A DNA stretch of 64,000 bases. Source: an uncultured Burkholderiales bacterium. GTDB lineage: Bacteria > Pseudomonadota > Gammaproteobacteria > Burkholderiales > Burkholderiaceae_C. Made by a program: the position numbers and the translations under genes. The stretch spans positions 1-64,000 of the forward strand of contig CAIZSE010000007.1 in assembly GCA_903935585.1 (NCBI GenBank), written 5' to 3'. Below are positions 1-10,637 of this stretch, in pieces (position 1 is the first letter of the stretch; every line of letters starts with the position of its first letter). The notes under the pieces are model-generated. The model was not told the origin of the DNA. It searched no databases and worked only from the letters and a program-made list of their open reading frames with translations.

Positions 1-343
1 AAGCCGCATCGACTTCAGCCGTGACCGCAACCAGAATGGCCTGCTCGACAACAACGAATGTTCGGGCTTTCGCTTGAAGGACGCGGAAGTTCAAGTGCGG
101 ACATCTTGCGCGCCCGAGGTCTGGACCGATCTGACCGATGCAGGCAGCCTGAAGATGGTGGATATGCAATGGCAGCTGCAATGCGAAAGGCGTGGGCGCT
201 GGGTGCACAGGTGGGTCACGGTGCAGTTGAACGCCGAGTGGCCCCACGACGCATCGCGACAGTTGAGCTTGTCGCAAACGGTGTCCCTGCGCAACGATGT
301 GCCCGCCCTGCCCTGGCCAGCGGCATGTGGTGCAGCACCATGA
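1..343 (+). CDS. Type IV minor pilin/pseudopilin, PilW-like, C-terminal fragment (5' truncated by window)
   Basis: Open frame from base 2 (SRIDFSRDRNQNGLLDNNECSGFRLKDAEVQ...); ATGA overlap with the following PilX-like gene. Confidence 0.55.
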   Translation, partial: SRIDFSRDRNQNGLLDNNECSGFRLKDAEVQVRTSCAPEVWTDLTDAGSLKMVDMQWQLQCERRGRWVHRWVTVQLNAEWPHDASRQLSLSQTVSLRNDVPALPWPAACGAAP

Positions 344-1581
344 AGCCATCTGCAAGGCTGGGTCAATGTGGTGCCATCACCTTGCTGGTGGCCATCACCC
401 TGGTCATGCTGGCGAGCCTGGCCAGCTTTTACAGTGCCCGCAGTGTGCTGCAGGACCGTCTGGCCAGCAACCAGCAAGGCCATGCCACGCAATCACGCCT
501 GTCTGCCGAAGCCGCACTGGCTTGGTCACGGGCTGAACTGGCCCGGCAATACGCGGCCAGCCAGCAGACATCCACTTTTTGGCAAAGCGCCGCCAACACG
601 CCTTGCCCTGCAAACTACACAGGGCCACGTTGGCAATGCAGCCTGCTGTCGCCGCCTGCTCATCCGGGCATGAGCCAGTCGGTCTCACAGGTCGTGGCCG
701 TGCGCGATCTGGTGACATCGCCCCATGTGACCGAGCTGCATGTCAGCGCCAGCCAAACGGGCCAAAAAAGCCGAGGGCAAGTGCGGGCCAGTATTTTCTT
801 ACCCACACTGGCACCGGCCCCCACAGGGGCCAGCACAGCGGCCTTGGTGCTCAATGGCTGCACATCGCCCGCAGCGGGTGCGGCAGGTACGGCGGTGAGG
901 GTCTGCCCTCTCAGTCAAAGCGGGCAATCCTGCAGCGGCACCCCAGTCGGCCACGCCGTGCAAAGCTTCTGGCTGGCGGACCTGGATGGCGATGGCCTGA
1001 TTTCTGCCACCGAACGAAGCCAGTGCCTGGCCTTGTTGCCCGAACACCTGCCAGGCAGTGGCAGCTTGATGGGGCCCACCACTTCTGCACCTCGTTCACC
1101 TTGTGTGTCGGCCGCCTGGAAAAGTGTGCTGGGGGACATCAGCCCCGAACAGCTCAAAGCCTGGTCAGACGCGCAAGAGCGCAATGGTCTGCATGCCCAA
1201 AGCCAGCCACCGCGAAGCATTTATTGGGTCGACAGCGCCGCCACCTGGACACAAAGCCTGGGCCTGGCCGATGCGCCCGTGCTGCTCGTGTTTTCGGCCA
1301 TGGCCTGCGGCCAGCGCTGCCCCAGCCTGGCCAGTGGCGTACAGATTTTTGGCACGGTGGTGCTGCAAACCCAATGCCAGGACGAGAAAGCGCGGGGATG
1401 GCGAGCAGGCCGCATCGAAGGCCAGCTCGTGGTCGAGTCGGGCTTGCAAGACCTGCAAAGCGGCAGCCACATTCAGGCACGCGTGTTCACAAAAACGGCT
1501 TACCAACTGGCTTGGCCAGCAGGCATGGACGCCACCCGGGTGCAAGCTGTGGCCGGCAGCTGGCGCGAGGGCGTGAGATGA
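340..1581 (+). CDS. PilX-like type IV pilus minor pilin/assembly protein
   Basis: N-terminal hydrophobic segment GAITLLVAITLVMLASLASFYSARSV; position between pilin-like genes; start chosen inside the 58..1581 ORF. Confidence 0.6.
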   Translation: MKPSARLGQCGAITLLVAITLVMLASLASFYSARSVLQDRLASNQQGHATQSRLSAEAALAWSRAELARQYAASQQTSTFWQSAANTPCPANYTGPRWQCSLLSPPAHPGMSQSVSQVVAVRDLVTSPHVTELHVSASQTGQKSRGQVRASIFLPTLAPAPTGASTAALVLNGCTSPAAGAAGTAVRVCPLSQSGQSCSGTPVGHAVQSFWLADLDGDGLISATERSQCLALLPEHLPGSGSLMGPTTSAPRSPCVSAAWKSVLGDISPEQLKAWSDAQERNGLHAQSQPPRSIYWVDSAATWTQSLGLADAPVLLVFSAMACGQRCPSLASGVQIFGTVVLQTQCQDEKARGWRAGRIEGQLVVESGLQDLQSGSHIQARVFTKTAYQLAWPAGMDATRVQAVAGSWREGVR

Positions 1582-2057
1582 AGCCGCACCTGGGCAGACC
1601 AGCCATGCGGCTGCCGCCCCAAAAACGCTTTCAGGGCATGGCCCTGATCGAGGCCCTGGTGGCCTCAGCGGTGATGGGCATCGGTCTGGCGGGCGCCACA
1701 CGGCTGACTTTGTACACCTTGCAAACTGCAGGTGACACAAGGCAGCAAGGGGTAGCCCACGCACTGGGGGTCGACGCGATGGCGTGCCATCAATCGGACC
1801 GTGCCTTGTGCGTGATGAACCAGGCGGTGACGGTCCAGGGCACGACCTACACCCTTCAAAGCCAGTTGAGCCCACGCGCTGAACTGGCGCTGGTCGACAT
1901 CGAAGTCCGGGTGCAATGGCCCGCTCTGGGTCGGGCACAGTCTGACCCAAACGGCGGCGCTGCACTGAGCGCGGGCACTGGGCAAGGCCTGGGTCAACTC
2001 ATTTTGTACAGCAGCCGTGACCAGGTGCCCACCTGGCTTGGCGTATCCTTGCCCTGA
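1578..2057 (+). CDS. PilV-like type IV prepilin with N-methylation motif
   Basis: Prepilin motif GMALIEALVASAVMGIGLAGATRLTLYTLQ; ATGA overlap with the upstream gene. Confidence 0.65.
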   Translation: MKPHLGRPAMRLPPQKRFQGMALIEALVASAVMGIGLAGATRLTLYTLQTAGDTRQQGVAHALGVDAMACHQSDRALCVMNQAVTVQGTTYTLQSQLSPRAELALVDIEVRVQWPALGRAQSDPNGGAALSAGTGQGLGQLILYSSRDQVPTWLGVSLP

Positions 2058-2082
2058 TCTGTTGCCGACTATTCCTGCCGTG

Positions 2083-3234
2083 ATGTCTACTGCCTTGCCA
2101 ACCGCTTTGACCTTTGCCCCGGACCACCCCATGCACCGCGCACTGGCGCTGGCCAAGGAGGGCTTGTGGCTGACCTCGCCCAACCCCCGCGTGGGCTGCG
2201 TCATCACCGCCCCCGATGGCCAGGTGCTGGGCCAAGGCCACACCCAACGCGCCGGCGGGCCCCATGCTGAAATCATGGCGCTGCACGATGCCCAAGCTCG
2301 CGGACACGATGTGAAAGGGGCCACCGCCTGGGTCACGCTGGAGCCCTGCGCCCACCACGGCCGAACCGGGCCATGCTGCGATGCGCTGGCCGCAGCAGGC
2401 ATTGGCCGAGTGGTTTGCGCCCTGACCGACCCCAACCCGAAAGTGTCGGGCCAAGGCCTGGTTCGCTTGCAAGCGTTGGGGGTGCACACCGAAACGCTAG
2501 CCCCGCAACTCGACATCGCCAATCAGGCCCGAGAACTCAACATCGGTTTTTTCAGCCGCATGGAACGCAGCCGACCTTGGGTCCGCATGAAAATCGCTGC
2601 TTCGCTGGATGGGCAAACCGCCCTGCAAAACGGGCAAAGCCAATGGATCACCAGCGAACCGGCCCGCAGCGACGGCCACGCCTGGCGCGCCCGTGCCTGC
2701 GCCGTGTTGACAGGCATAGGCACCGTGCTGGAAGACAACCCGCGCCTGGATGTGCGTGGCCATGATGTGCCGCGCCAACCCCATCTGGTCATCGTGGACA
2801 GCCGGCTGGAAACCCCACTGGATGCCCGCCTGTTTGAAACGCTGGGCACAGGCGATCTGGCCCGCAAGATCTGGATTTACACCGCCGCCAAAGGCGCTGA
2901 CAGCAAGCGCCAAGCCCTTGAAAAAAAAGGCGCCACCGTGATCGACATGGCTGGCCCCCATGGCAAGGTCGATCTGGCAGCCATGCTGCTTGATCTGGCC
3001 CGCCGTGAAATCAACGAACTGCATCTGGAGGCAGGGCACAAGCTCAACGGCTCGTTCATCCGGGAAGGCCTGGTTGACGAGTTGTTGCTGTACTTGTCCC
3101 CCCAACTGCTTGGCCCTGGCCAAGGCATGGCCAACTTGCCCGCGCTGACCGATTTGAGCGGCTCGGTGAAACTGGCCTTTCATGCGGTGGACCGGATCGG
3201 CCCAGATTTGCGCTTGCTGCTGCGCCGACAGTAA
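2083..3234 (+). CDS. ribD: Bifunctional diaminohydroxyphosphoribosylaminopyrimidine deaminase / 5-amino-6-(5-phosphoribosylamino)uracil reductase
   Basis: Deaminase motifs HAEIMAL and TLEPCAHHGRTGPC, plus reductase domain. Confidence 0.93.
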   Translation: MSTALPTALTFAPDHPMHRALALAKEGLWLTSPNPRVGCVITAPDGQVLGQGHTQRAGGPHAEIMALHDAQARGHDVKGATAWVTLEPCAHHGRTGPCCDALAAAGIGRVVCALTDPNPKVSGQGLVRLQALGVHTETLAPQLDIANQARELNIGFFSRMERSRPWVRMKIAASLDGQTALQNGQSQWITSEPARSDGHAWRARACAVLTGIGTVLEDNPRLDVRGHDVPRQPHLVIVDSRLETPLDARLFETLGTGDLARKIWIYTAAKGADSKRQALEKKGATVIDMAGPHGKVDLAAMLLDLARREINELHLEAGHKLNGSFIREGLVDELLLYLSPQLLGPGQGMANLPALTDLSGSVKLAFHAVDRIGPDLRLLLRRQ

Positions 3235-3330
3235 GTCGCTGTCAGTAAGTCACCGTCTATCAGGCGCAGCCAACAAGACCTGGGCGAGACAGCCTGAGCA
3301 GCCGCTTCAAGCCCACAATGCTCAACCCCA

Positions 3331-4893
3331 TTGCAGGAACCCCCATTGAACCTCGCCCATTTGTTGCAAAGACAAGCCAGCATCGCCCCGGAGCGTCCCG
3401 CCATCCTGAACGGCACGCAGGTGGTGGCCACGCATGGCCAGTGGGCACAGCGCTGCCAGCACCTGGCCCGCCAGTTTCAGGCTGCGGGACTGCAGCCGGG
3501 CGACCGGGTGGCACTGTTCATGCGCAACCACGTACGCACTCTGGAAGTGGTGTTTGCCGCCTGGTGGGCCGGGCTGGCGGTGGTGCCCATCAACGCCAAA
3601 CTGCACCTGCGTGAAGCCCAATGGATCGTGGACAACGCCCAGGCCCGCTGGGCCTTCGTGACCGCCGACATCACCAGCAACACCGATGACAAGCTCACCG
3701 GGCTGGCGCGGGTCGTCGACCTGGACAGCGCCGAAGCCGATGCCTTGTGGTCACTGCCGCCAAAGGGTTCTGAAGCAGGGGTTGAAACCCCCATCGCAGA
3801 ACGCCATGCCGACGACCTGGCCTGGCTGTTTTACACCAGTGGCACCACCGGCCGGCCCAAGGGCGTGATGATCACCCACCGCAACCTCATGACCATGGGG
3901 CTGGCCTATTTCTGCGATGTGGACGCCATCAGCCCACAAGACACCATCGCCTACGCTGCCCCCATGTCACACGGGGCAGGCATTTACGCCATTCCCCACC
4001 TCATGGCGGGGGCCCGGCACATGGTGCCACCTTCGGGTGGCTTCGATGCGGCAGAGCTGTTTGCGCTCGGTGAACAAGTCGGGCCGCTGTCGATGTTTGC
4101 AGCACCCACCATCGTCAAGCGGCTGGTAGACCATGCCGAGGCCACTGGTCTTTCCATGCAGGCGTGCACCCAGGCGTTCAAGACCGTGGTCTATGGCGGT
4201 GCACCCATGTATGCCGCCGACATTCAGCGGGCACTGCGCGTGATGGGGCCGTGCTTTGTACAGATTTACGGCCAAGGCGAAAGCCCCATGGTGGGTACGG
4301 CCCTGTCCCGGCACCACCTGCAAGACACAACCCACCCGCGCCACCTGGAGCGGCTGGCCTCGGTCGGCGTGGCCCAAACCCCCGTGCGCATTCGGGTGAC
4401 CGACGCTCAAGGACAAGACTTGCCAACGGGCGAAGTGGGTGAAGTGCTGATCCAGGGTGACAGCGTCATGGCCGGGTATTGGCGCAACCCCGAAGCCACG
4501 GCCAACGCCATTCAGAACGGCTGGCTTTTCACAGGGGACATGGGCTGCCTGGATGCCGACGGCTTTTTGACCCTGAAAGACCGCAGCAAAGACATGATCA
4601 TCAGCGGTGGCTCCAACATCTACCCCCGTGAGATCGAGGAAGTGCTGCTGCACGCACCGGGCGTGGCCGAAGTGGCCGTGGTGGGAGCGCCAGATCCGGA
4701 ATGGGGCGAAGTGGTGGTGGCCTTTGTGGTGCCGAAGTCAGGCCATGCGCTCGACACCGCCTCGCTCGACGCCCTTTGCCTGCAAGAGATTGCCCGATTC
4801 AAGCGCCCCAAACGGTATGAGATCGTGCCCAGCCTGCCCAAGAACAACTACGGCAAAGTGCTCAAGACCGAGTTGCGCAAGCGGCTTGGCTGA
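3331..4893 (+). CDS. AMP-binding acyl-CoA synthetase/ligase
   Basis: YTSGTTGRPKGVMITHRN, GDMG, KDRSKDMIISGGSNIYPREIEE. Confidence 0.9.
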   Translation: MQEPPLNLAHLLQRQASIAPERPAILNGTQVVATHGQWAQRCQHLARQFQAAGLQPGDRVALFMRNHVRTLEVVFAAWWAGLAVVPINAKLHLREAQWIVDNAQARWAFVTADITSNTDDKLTGLARVVDLDSAEADALWSLPPKGSEAGVETPIAERHADDLAWLFYTSGTTGRPKGVMITHRNLMTMGLAYFCDVDAISPQDTIAYAAPMSHGAGIYAIPHLMAGARHMVPPSGGFDAAELFALGEQVGPLSMFAAPTIVKRLVDHAEATGLSMQACTQAFKTVVYGGAPMYAADIQRALRVMGPCFVQIYGQGESPMVGTALSRHHLQDTTHPRHLERLASVGVAQTPVRIRVTDAQGQDLPTGEVGEVLIQGDSVMAGYWRNPEATANAIQNGWLFTGDMGCLDADGFLTLKDRSKDMIISGGSNIYPREIEEVLLHAPGVAEVAVVGAPDPEWGEVVVAFVVPKSGHALDTASLDALCLQEIARFKRPKRYEIVPSLPKNNYGKVLKTELRKRLG

Positions 4894-4895
4894 CG

Positions 4896-5567
4896 TTAAA
4901 AAGTCAAGGTCTTCACCCCTTGGGAGGTGCCCAGCAAACAGACTTGCGCCTTCTGGTGGGCAAAAACCCCCACAGTCACCACGCCGGGCCACTGGCTGAC
5001 TTCGGTTTCAAAGGCCACCGGGTCGGTGATCTTCAGGCCCTTCACATCCACGATGTATTGGCCGTTGTCGGTCACCAAAGGCTGGCCGTCTTTGAGTCGC
5101 ACTGCAGCGGTGCCGCCCATGGCCGCAAACAGGCGCATCACGCGGGCTGTCGCCATGGGAATCACCTCCACCGGCAAGGGAAAGGCCCCCAGCGCATCGA
5201 CCAGCTTGCTTTCGTCGGCAATGCAGACAAACTGCCTGGATTGGGCCGCCACGATTTTTTCGCGGGTGAGCGCTGCGCCACCGCCCTTGACCATGTGGCC
5301 CTGGTGGTCGATCTCGTCGGCGCCGTCGATGTAGACCGACAGGCTGTCGACTTCGTTGCTGTCAAACACCGCAATGCCCAGGGCCTTCAGCCGTGCTGTC
5401 GAGGCCTCGGAGCTGGACACCGCGCCCTTGATCTGGTCTTTCATGGTGGCCAATGCATCGATGAATTTGTTGACCGTGGAGCCGGTCCCCACGCCAACGA
5501 TTTCGCCGGGAACAACGTATTTCAGGGCGGCTTGGCCTACCAGGGCTTTGAGTTCGTCTTGTGTCAT
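4896..5567 (-). CDS. rpiA: Ribose-5-phosphate isomerase A
   Basis: [37 protein letters not shown]. Confidence 0.95.
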   Translation of the reverse strand: MTQDELKALVGQAALKYVVPGEIVGVGTGSTVNKFIDALATMKDQIKGAVSSSEASTARLKALGIAVFDSNEVDSLSVYIDGADEIDHQGHMVKGGGAALTREKIVAAQSRQFVCIADESKLVDALGAFPLPVEVIPMATARVMRLFAAMGGTAAVRLKDGQPLVTDNGQYIVDVKGLKITDPVAFETEVSQWPGVVTVGVFAHQKAQVCLLGTSQGVKTLTF

Positions 5568-5672
5568 GTGGGCGTACGGGGGTGAAGAAATGAAAGGGCT
5601 TTGGGGTTTGAGACAATCAGGGCCAACGTTTTCAAAGCCCCCTCGACATCTCTTACAGACCGGAATTATGCA

Positions 5673-6716
5673 ATGTCCCTGATCCCTTACGCCCTAGCCC
5701 GCTCGTTTTTGTTCAAGATGGACCCCGAAGCGGCCCATGACCTGACGATTGAAGGCCTCGCCCGGACCCAAAACACCCCACTGGACCGCGTCTACCGCCA
5801 GCCCTTCGTGGCCCAACCCCTCACGCTGGCAGGCCTGCAATTCCCCAACCGTGTCGGCCTGGCGGCGGGTCTGGACAAAAACGCCCGCTGCATCGACGGC
5901 CTGGGCGCCATGGGCTTTGGTTTTGTCGAAGTGGGCACCGTGACCCCCAAAGCGCAGCCGGGCAACCCCAAGCCGCGCATGTTCCGCTTGCCCGAGGCGC
6001 AAGCCCTCATCAACCGCCTGGGCTTCAACAACGACGGGCTCGATGCCTTCATTGCCAACGTCAAGCGCTCGAAGTTTCGCCAAAACGGTCGCTTGCTGGG
6101 CCTGAACATCGGCAAGAACGCCGCCACCCCGATTGAAAACGCCACCGACGATTATTTGATCGCGCTGGCAGGCGTGTACCCTCATGCCGACTACGTGACG
6201 GTGAACATCTCCAGCCCCAACACCAAGAACCTGCGCGCCCTGCAAAGTGACGAAGCGCTCGATGGCCTGCTGGGTGCTCTGGTGGCACGGCGCGCGGCGC
6301 TGGCGACCGAGCATGGCCGCCATGTGCCGATGTTCCTGAAAATCGCACCCGATCTGGACGAAACCCAGGTGGGCGTGATCGCTGCAACGCTGCAAAAACA
6401 CGGCATGGACGGCGTGATCGCCACCAACACCACGCTGGCCCGCGATGCCGTCAGCGGCCTTTTGCACGCCGAAGAAATGGGCGGCCTGTCCGGCGCGCCA
6501 GTGCTGGAAGGCAGCAACCGTGTGATCCGATTGCTGCGTGCCGCCTTGGGCAAAGACTTTCCCATCATCGGTGTGGGCGGCATCCTGAGCGGCCACGACG
6601 CCATTGCCAAAATCGAAGCGGGCGCCGACGTGGTGCAGATTTACACGGGCCTCATTTACAAAGGCCCGGCATTGGTGACCGAAGTGGCGAGCGCGCTGCA
6701 GCAGATGAAGCGCTGA
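5673..6716 (+). CDS. pyrD: Dihydroorotate dehydrogenase (quinone)
   Basis: [39 protein letters not shown]. Confidence 0.95.
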   Translation: MSLIPYALARSFLFKMDPEAAHDLTIEGLARTQNTPLDRVYRQPFVAQPLTLAGLQFPNRVGLAAGLDKNARCIDGLGAMGFGFVEVGTVTPKAQPGNPKPRMFRLPEAQALINRLGFNNDGLDAFIANVKRSKFRQNGRLLGLNIGKNAATPIENATDDYLIALAGVYPHADYVTVNISSPNTKNLRALQSDEALDGLLGALVARRAALATEHGRHVPMFLKIAPDLDETQVGVIAATLQKHGMDGVIATNTTLARDAVSGLLHAEEMGGLSGAPVLEGSNRVIRLLRAALGKDFPIIGVGGILSGHDAIAKIEAGADVVQIYTGLIYKGPALVTEVASALQQMKR

Positions 6717-6721
6717 GTCGC

Positions 6722-7531
6722 TCACTCCTTGTAATAAACCACCTGATGGGCGCTGGCCAGCAACTGGCCCTCGGCGCTACAGAATTCACCGCTTTGGTCA
6801 AAGTAGCCGTTGCGGTAGTTGAGTGCGCGGGCCGTGGCCATCACATGGGCAGTGCCGACGCCTGACAGCATGGCCTGGTCTGCGTGGAAATAGGTGGTCA
6901 TCGAAACGGTGCCAATCAAGGCGCGACGGCGGCGGCGGATGTAAATGCGCGGGAAAAAGCTGTCGCTGATGGCGGCCAGTGAAGCGAAATCCAGCGGTCG
7001 CACGGGCTCGTCGCGCACCCACAAATTTGAACGTGAATGCGGTTGTTCCTGCTCGTCGAACTTGTCGGGGAATTCGCCTTGCGCAAAGCGCATGTCATAG
7101 CGGTGCGGCCATGCGGGCATGTCAGGGCCGGGCAACATCCGCTGCAAAGCTTCGGCGGGTGGCATGTCTGGCGGGGGCACGGCCTCGGTGTCCGACCAGG
7201 TGCTGCGCCTTTCAGCAAAGACGGCCGTGGCCATCGCCACCACCGAGTCACCCTGGCTGGCTTCGATCGCCCAGTGCTGGGTGGACCGGTTGGTGCGCAC
7301 GGCACGCGCCATGAACGCAATGGGGCCGTCTTGCACGGGCGCTGCAAAGTTCACCGTCAAGGCAATCGGCTGTCCCAGTTTGTCCGGGTGCTGCAGCGCC
7401 GCATTGAGCAACTGCGCTGCCGTTGTGCCGCCAAAAGGCCCCACCATGTTGGCGTAGGCGGGGTGGGTGGCGCCGGCGTAATGGCCGGGGGCTGTGGCCT
7501 GCAAGGCCGTGGCTTCATCAAAGGGGTGCAT
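6722..7531 (-). CDS. Acyl-CoA thioesterase family protein (TesB-like, double hotdog)
   Basis: GPFGGTTAAQLLNAAL and hotdog-like layout. Confidence 0.75.
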   Translation of the reverse strand: MHPFDEATALQATAPGHYAGATHPAYANMVGPFGGTTAAQLLNAALQHPDKLGQPIALTVNFAAPVQDGPIAFMARAVRTNRSTQHWAIEASQGDSVVAMATAVFAERRSTWSDTEAVPPPDMPPAEALQRMLPGPDMPAWPHRYDMRFAQGEFPDKFDEQEQPHSRSNLWVRDEPVRPLDFASLAAISDSFFPRIYIRRRRRALIGTVSMTTYFHADQAMLSGVGTAHVMATARALNYRNGYFDQSGEFCSAEGQLLASAHQVVYYKE

Positions 7532-8655
7532 CAGACAGTCTCTTGGAGCAGGTGGTTGACATGGGCCGCAATGGCCAGTGAACTGGTCAGCCCCGGCGAT
7601 TCGATGCCCAGCAAATTGACCAGACCAGGCACGCCGTGGTCTGCGGGGCCTTGGATCATGAAGTCGGCTGCGGCTTCATCCGGCCCGCTGATTTTGGGGC
7701 GCATGCCCGCGTAGCCAGGTTGCAGCGCCCCATCCGGCAAGCCGGGCCAATAACGGCGCACCTCGGCATAAAAGGCGTCACCCCGGCGCGGGTCCACCTG
7801 CAAATCAGCCGGATCGCTGACCCACTGCACATCCGGGCCGAACTTGGCTTGGCCGCCCAGGTCGAGCGTGAGGTGCACACCCAGCCCGGCTTTTTCGGGC
7901 ACGGGGTAAATGAGGCGCGAAAACGGGGCCTTGACCGCCAGCGTGAAGTAATTGCCTTTGGCGCAATGCGCTTGGGGCAGAAGGCTTTTGTTGAGCCCGT
8001 CCATGCGCTGCGCCAACGCCACGGCACTCAAACCTGCGGCGTTGACCAGCACGCGGCAGGCCAGCTCAGTGCCGTCTTGCGTGCTCACACGGATCGGGTG
8101 GGTGGCGGTGCCTTGCTTCAGGCCGATGTGCTGCACCGGCGAGACCAGCGCCAGCAAACCGCCAGCGTTTTCCAGATCCCCTTGCAGGCTCAGCATCAGG
8201 CCGTGGCTGTCCACCACGCCCGTGCTGGGCGACAGCAGCGCGGCCTCGCAAACCAGTGCGGGCTCCAGGGCGCGCGCCTGTTCGCTGGTCAGTTTTTGCA
8301 GGTCTTGCACGCCGTTGGCAGCCGCCTTGGCGATGATGCCGTCCAAGGCTTTGACTTGATCCGGGCTGGTGGCCACGATCAGCTTGCCCAGACGCTGGTG
8401 CCCCACTGCGCGCTCGGCGCAATAGGCGTAAAGCATGGCTTTGCCTTGCACGCACAAACGCGCCTTGAGCGAGCCTGCAGGGTAATAAATGCCCGCGTGA
8501 ATCACCTCGCTGTTGCGTGAACTGGTGCCAGTGCCGATGGCGTTTTCCGACTCAAGCACCATCACCTCGCGGCCCGCCAGCGCCAGCGCGCGCCCTACGG
8601 CCAGACCGATCACACCGGCCCCGATCACCACTGCATCCACTTGTTCCACACACAC
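7531..8655 (-). CDS. FAD-dependent oxidoreductase, L-2-hydroxyglutarate oxidase-like
   Basis: [29 protein letters not shown] motif; [35 protein letters not shown]. Confidence 0.8.
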   Translation of the reverse strand: MCVEQVDAVVIGAGVIGLAVGRALALAGREVMVLESENAIGTGTSSRNSEVIHAGIYYPAGSLKARLCVQGKAMLYAYCAERAVGHQRLGKLIVATSPDQVKALDGIIAKAAANGVQDLQKLTSEQARALEPALVCEAALLSPSTGVVDSHGLMLSLQGDLENAGGLLALVSPVQHIGLKQGTATHPIRVSTQDGTELACRVLVNAAGLSAVALAQRMDGLNKSLLPQAHCAKGNYFTLAVKAPFSRLIYPVPEKAGLGVHLTLDLGGQAKFGPDVQWVSDPADLQVDPRRGDAFYAEVRRYWPGLPDGALQPGYAGMRPKISGPDEAAADFMIQGPADHGVPGLVNLLGIESPGLTSSLAIAAHVNHLLQETV

Positions 8656-8789
8656 CTCACGGGTTCATTCGTTCGGGACGATTGTGACCCATCCCCTCCC
8701 CGCAATGCCGCCTGCCTGACGCCCGCAAGACAGGTGCCAGCATCGGCCTCGGGCAGACTGCCATGCACATTCAATCAGGAGGCTTCACC

Positions 8790-9551
8790 ATGTCCTTGTT
8801 CAATCTGAAAGGCCAAGTGGCCATCGTGACCGGCTCCAGCCGGGGCATTGGCCGCTCCATCGCGCACCAGCTGGGCAAAGCAGGTGCGAAGGTGGTGGTG
8901 TCCAGCCGCAAACTCGATGCTTGCGAGGCGGTGGTCAAGGAGATCCAGGCCGAAGGTGGCGAGGCGATGGCCATAGCCGCCAGCATCTCCAACAAGGCGC
9001 AGCTTGAAGCCCTGATTGCCCAGACCCATGCGGCCTGGGGTGGCATCGACATCTTGGTCTGCAATGCAGCGACCAATCCCTACTACGGCCCGACCACGGG
9101 CATGAGCGACGAGGTGTTCGACAAGGTCATGCGCAACAACGTGCTTTCAAACACCTGGCTGTGCAACATGGTCTACCCGGACATGAAAGCCAAAAAGAAC
9201 GGGGCGATTGTGTTGGTGTCGTCGATCGGCGGGTTGCACGGCTCGGCGGTGATTGGGGCCTACAACCTGTCCAAAGCGGCCGACATGCAGCTGGCGCGCA
9301 ACCTGGCGGTGGAATGGGGCCCGGACAATATTCGGGTGAACTGCATCGCCCCGGGTCTCATCAAAACCGACTTTGCCAAGGCGCTGCACGAAGACCCGGT
9401 ATTGAGCGCCAAGTACAACAGCCAAGCCCCGTTGCGCCGCATGGGCGAGCCGGACGACATTGGCGGCATCGCGGTGTTTTTGGCCAGCCCGGCAGGCCAG
9501 TATGTGACGGGCCAGACCATCGTGGCGGATGGCGGGATGATGATTCGCTGA
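8790..9551 (+). CDS. SDR family oxidoreductase
   Basis: VTGSSRGIGRSIA, NAATNPYYGP, YNLSKAA. Confidence 0.9.
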   Translation: MSLFNLKGQVAIVTGSSRGIGRSIAHQLGKAGAKVVVSSRKLDACEAVVKEIQAEGGEAMAIAASISNKAQLEALIAQTHAAWGGIDILVCNAATNPYYGPTTGMSDEVFDKVMRNNVLSNTWLCNMVYPDMKAKKNGAIVLVSSIGGLHGSAVIGAYNLSKAADMQLARNLAVEWGPDNIRVNCIAPGLIKTDFAKALHEDPVLSAKYNSQAPLRRMGEPDDIGGIAVFLASPAGQYVTGQTIVADGGMMIR

Positions 9552-9566
9552 TTCGCTGATTCGCTG
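9543..9566 (+). repeat. 8-bp direct repeat (ATTCGCTG)x3 spanning the SDR stop codon
   Basis: Read directly: attcgctg attcgctg attcgctg. Confidence 0.95.
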
Positions 9567-9596
9567 TGGATGCTTGGTGCTGCTGGCACCGCTGAG

Positions 9597-9660
9597 CATG
9601 GGCTGGGGCCGGGCACCTCATGAGGGCGTGCCCAAAATCGGTACCCGGCCCCAGCCCATG
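9597..9660. repeat. Palindromic repeat element copy 1 (REP/BIME-like hairpin)
   Basis: Terminal inverted repeats CATGGGCTGGGGCCGGG(C/T)ACC; inverted homologue at 10521-10586. Confidence 0.9.
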
Positions 9661-9765
9661 CGCAGCTTTTGGGGCGAGCGAACGAACGCCCATTCGGATC
9701 ATGAAAGAACTGTACGAAGACGCTCATTGATCCGCACCCTCGGCACTCATTTGTGCGACTGCCAT

Positions 9766-9793
9766 AAAAAAAGCCCGCATCAGCGGGCTTTTT
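9766..9793 (-). terminator. Rho-independent terminator (bidirectional form) 3' of sodB
   Basis: aaaaaAAGCCCGCatcaGCGGGCTTtttt. Confidence 0.85.
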
Positions 9794-9812
9794 GACTTGG
9801 GAAAAGCTTCGA

Positions 9813-10394
9813 TCAGGCGAAGTTTTTCTCGGCGAATGACCAGTTCACCAACTTGTCGAGGAAGGTCTCGACGAACTTGGGACGCATGTTGCGGTAGTCG
9901 ATGTAGTAGGCGTGTTCCCACACGTCCACCGTCAGCAAGGCTTTGTCGCCTGTGGTCAGGGGGGTGCCAGCGGCGCCCATGTTGACGATGTCAACCGAAC
10001 CGTCGGCTTTCTTGACCAACCATGTCCAGCCGGAACCGAAGTTGCCCACAGCGCTCTTGACGAAGGCTTCCTTAAAAGCGGCATAGCTGCCGAACTTGGC
10101 GTTGATGGCTGTGGCCAAAGCGCCAGTGGGCTCGCCACCGCCATTGGGCTTCATGCAGTTCCAGAAAAAGGTGTGGTTCCAGATCTGGGCGGAGTTGTTG
10201 TAAACACCACCGCTGGACTTTTTGATGATCTCTTCGAGAGACATGCCCTCAAATTCCGTGCCTTTTTGCAGGTTGTTCAGGTTCACCACATACGCGTTGT
10301 GGTGCTTGCCGTGGTGAAACTCGAGGGTTTCCTGGCTGTAGTGAGGGGCCAAAGCGTCGATCGCGTATGGCAGTGCGGGCAAGGTGTGTTCCAT
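9813..10394 (-). CDS. sodB: Superoxide dismutase (Fe type)
   Basis: [49 protein letters not shown]. Confidence 0.95.
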   Translation of the reverse strand: MEHTLPALPYAIDALAPHYSQETLEFHHGKHHNAYVVNLNNLQKGTEFEGMSLEEIIKKSSGGVYNNSAQIWNHTFFWNCMKPNGGGEPTGALATAINAKFGSYAAFKEAFVKSAVGNFGSGWTWLVKKADGSVDIVNMGAAGTPLTTGDKALLTVDVWEHAYYIDYRNMRPKFVETFLDKLVNWSFAEKNFA

Positions 10395-10520
10395 GAGGGT
10401 GTCCTTTTGTTGTTGCGGGTTGGAGGTTCAACGCAACATTTTAGGGGTTGAGCGATCGCCCTTTGGCGCAGCAGGTCACTGAAAAAACACAAGCACCAGA
10501 TCCAAGCCACCCACCGCCGT

Positions 10521-10586
10521 CATGGGCTGGGGCCTGGGCACCGATTTTGGGTACGCCCTCATGAGGTGCCCAGGCCCCAGCCCGTG
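10521..10586. repeat. Palindromic repeat element copy 2 (inverted relative to copy 1)
   Basis: CATGGGCTGGGGCCTGGGCACC...GGTGCCCAGGCCCCAGCCCGTG; loop is the reverse complement of the copy-1 loop with one difference. Confidence 0.9.
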
Positions 10587-10637
10587 ACGGCTTGCCCGCA
10601 TTCGGCCGCATGGGCGAACTCCTTCAAGAAGGGACGC

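Noticed and set aside
579-1577. 5' part of ORF 579-2057
   Set aside because: Overlaps the PilX-like gene out of frame; the pilin-like protein starts at 1578.
5694-6725. 343-aa minus-strand ORF opposite pyrD
   Set aside because: His/Gln/Gly-rich shadow frame; pyrD motifs are unambiguous.
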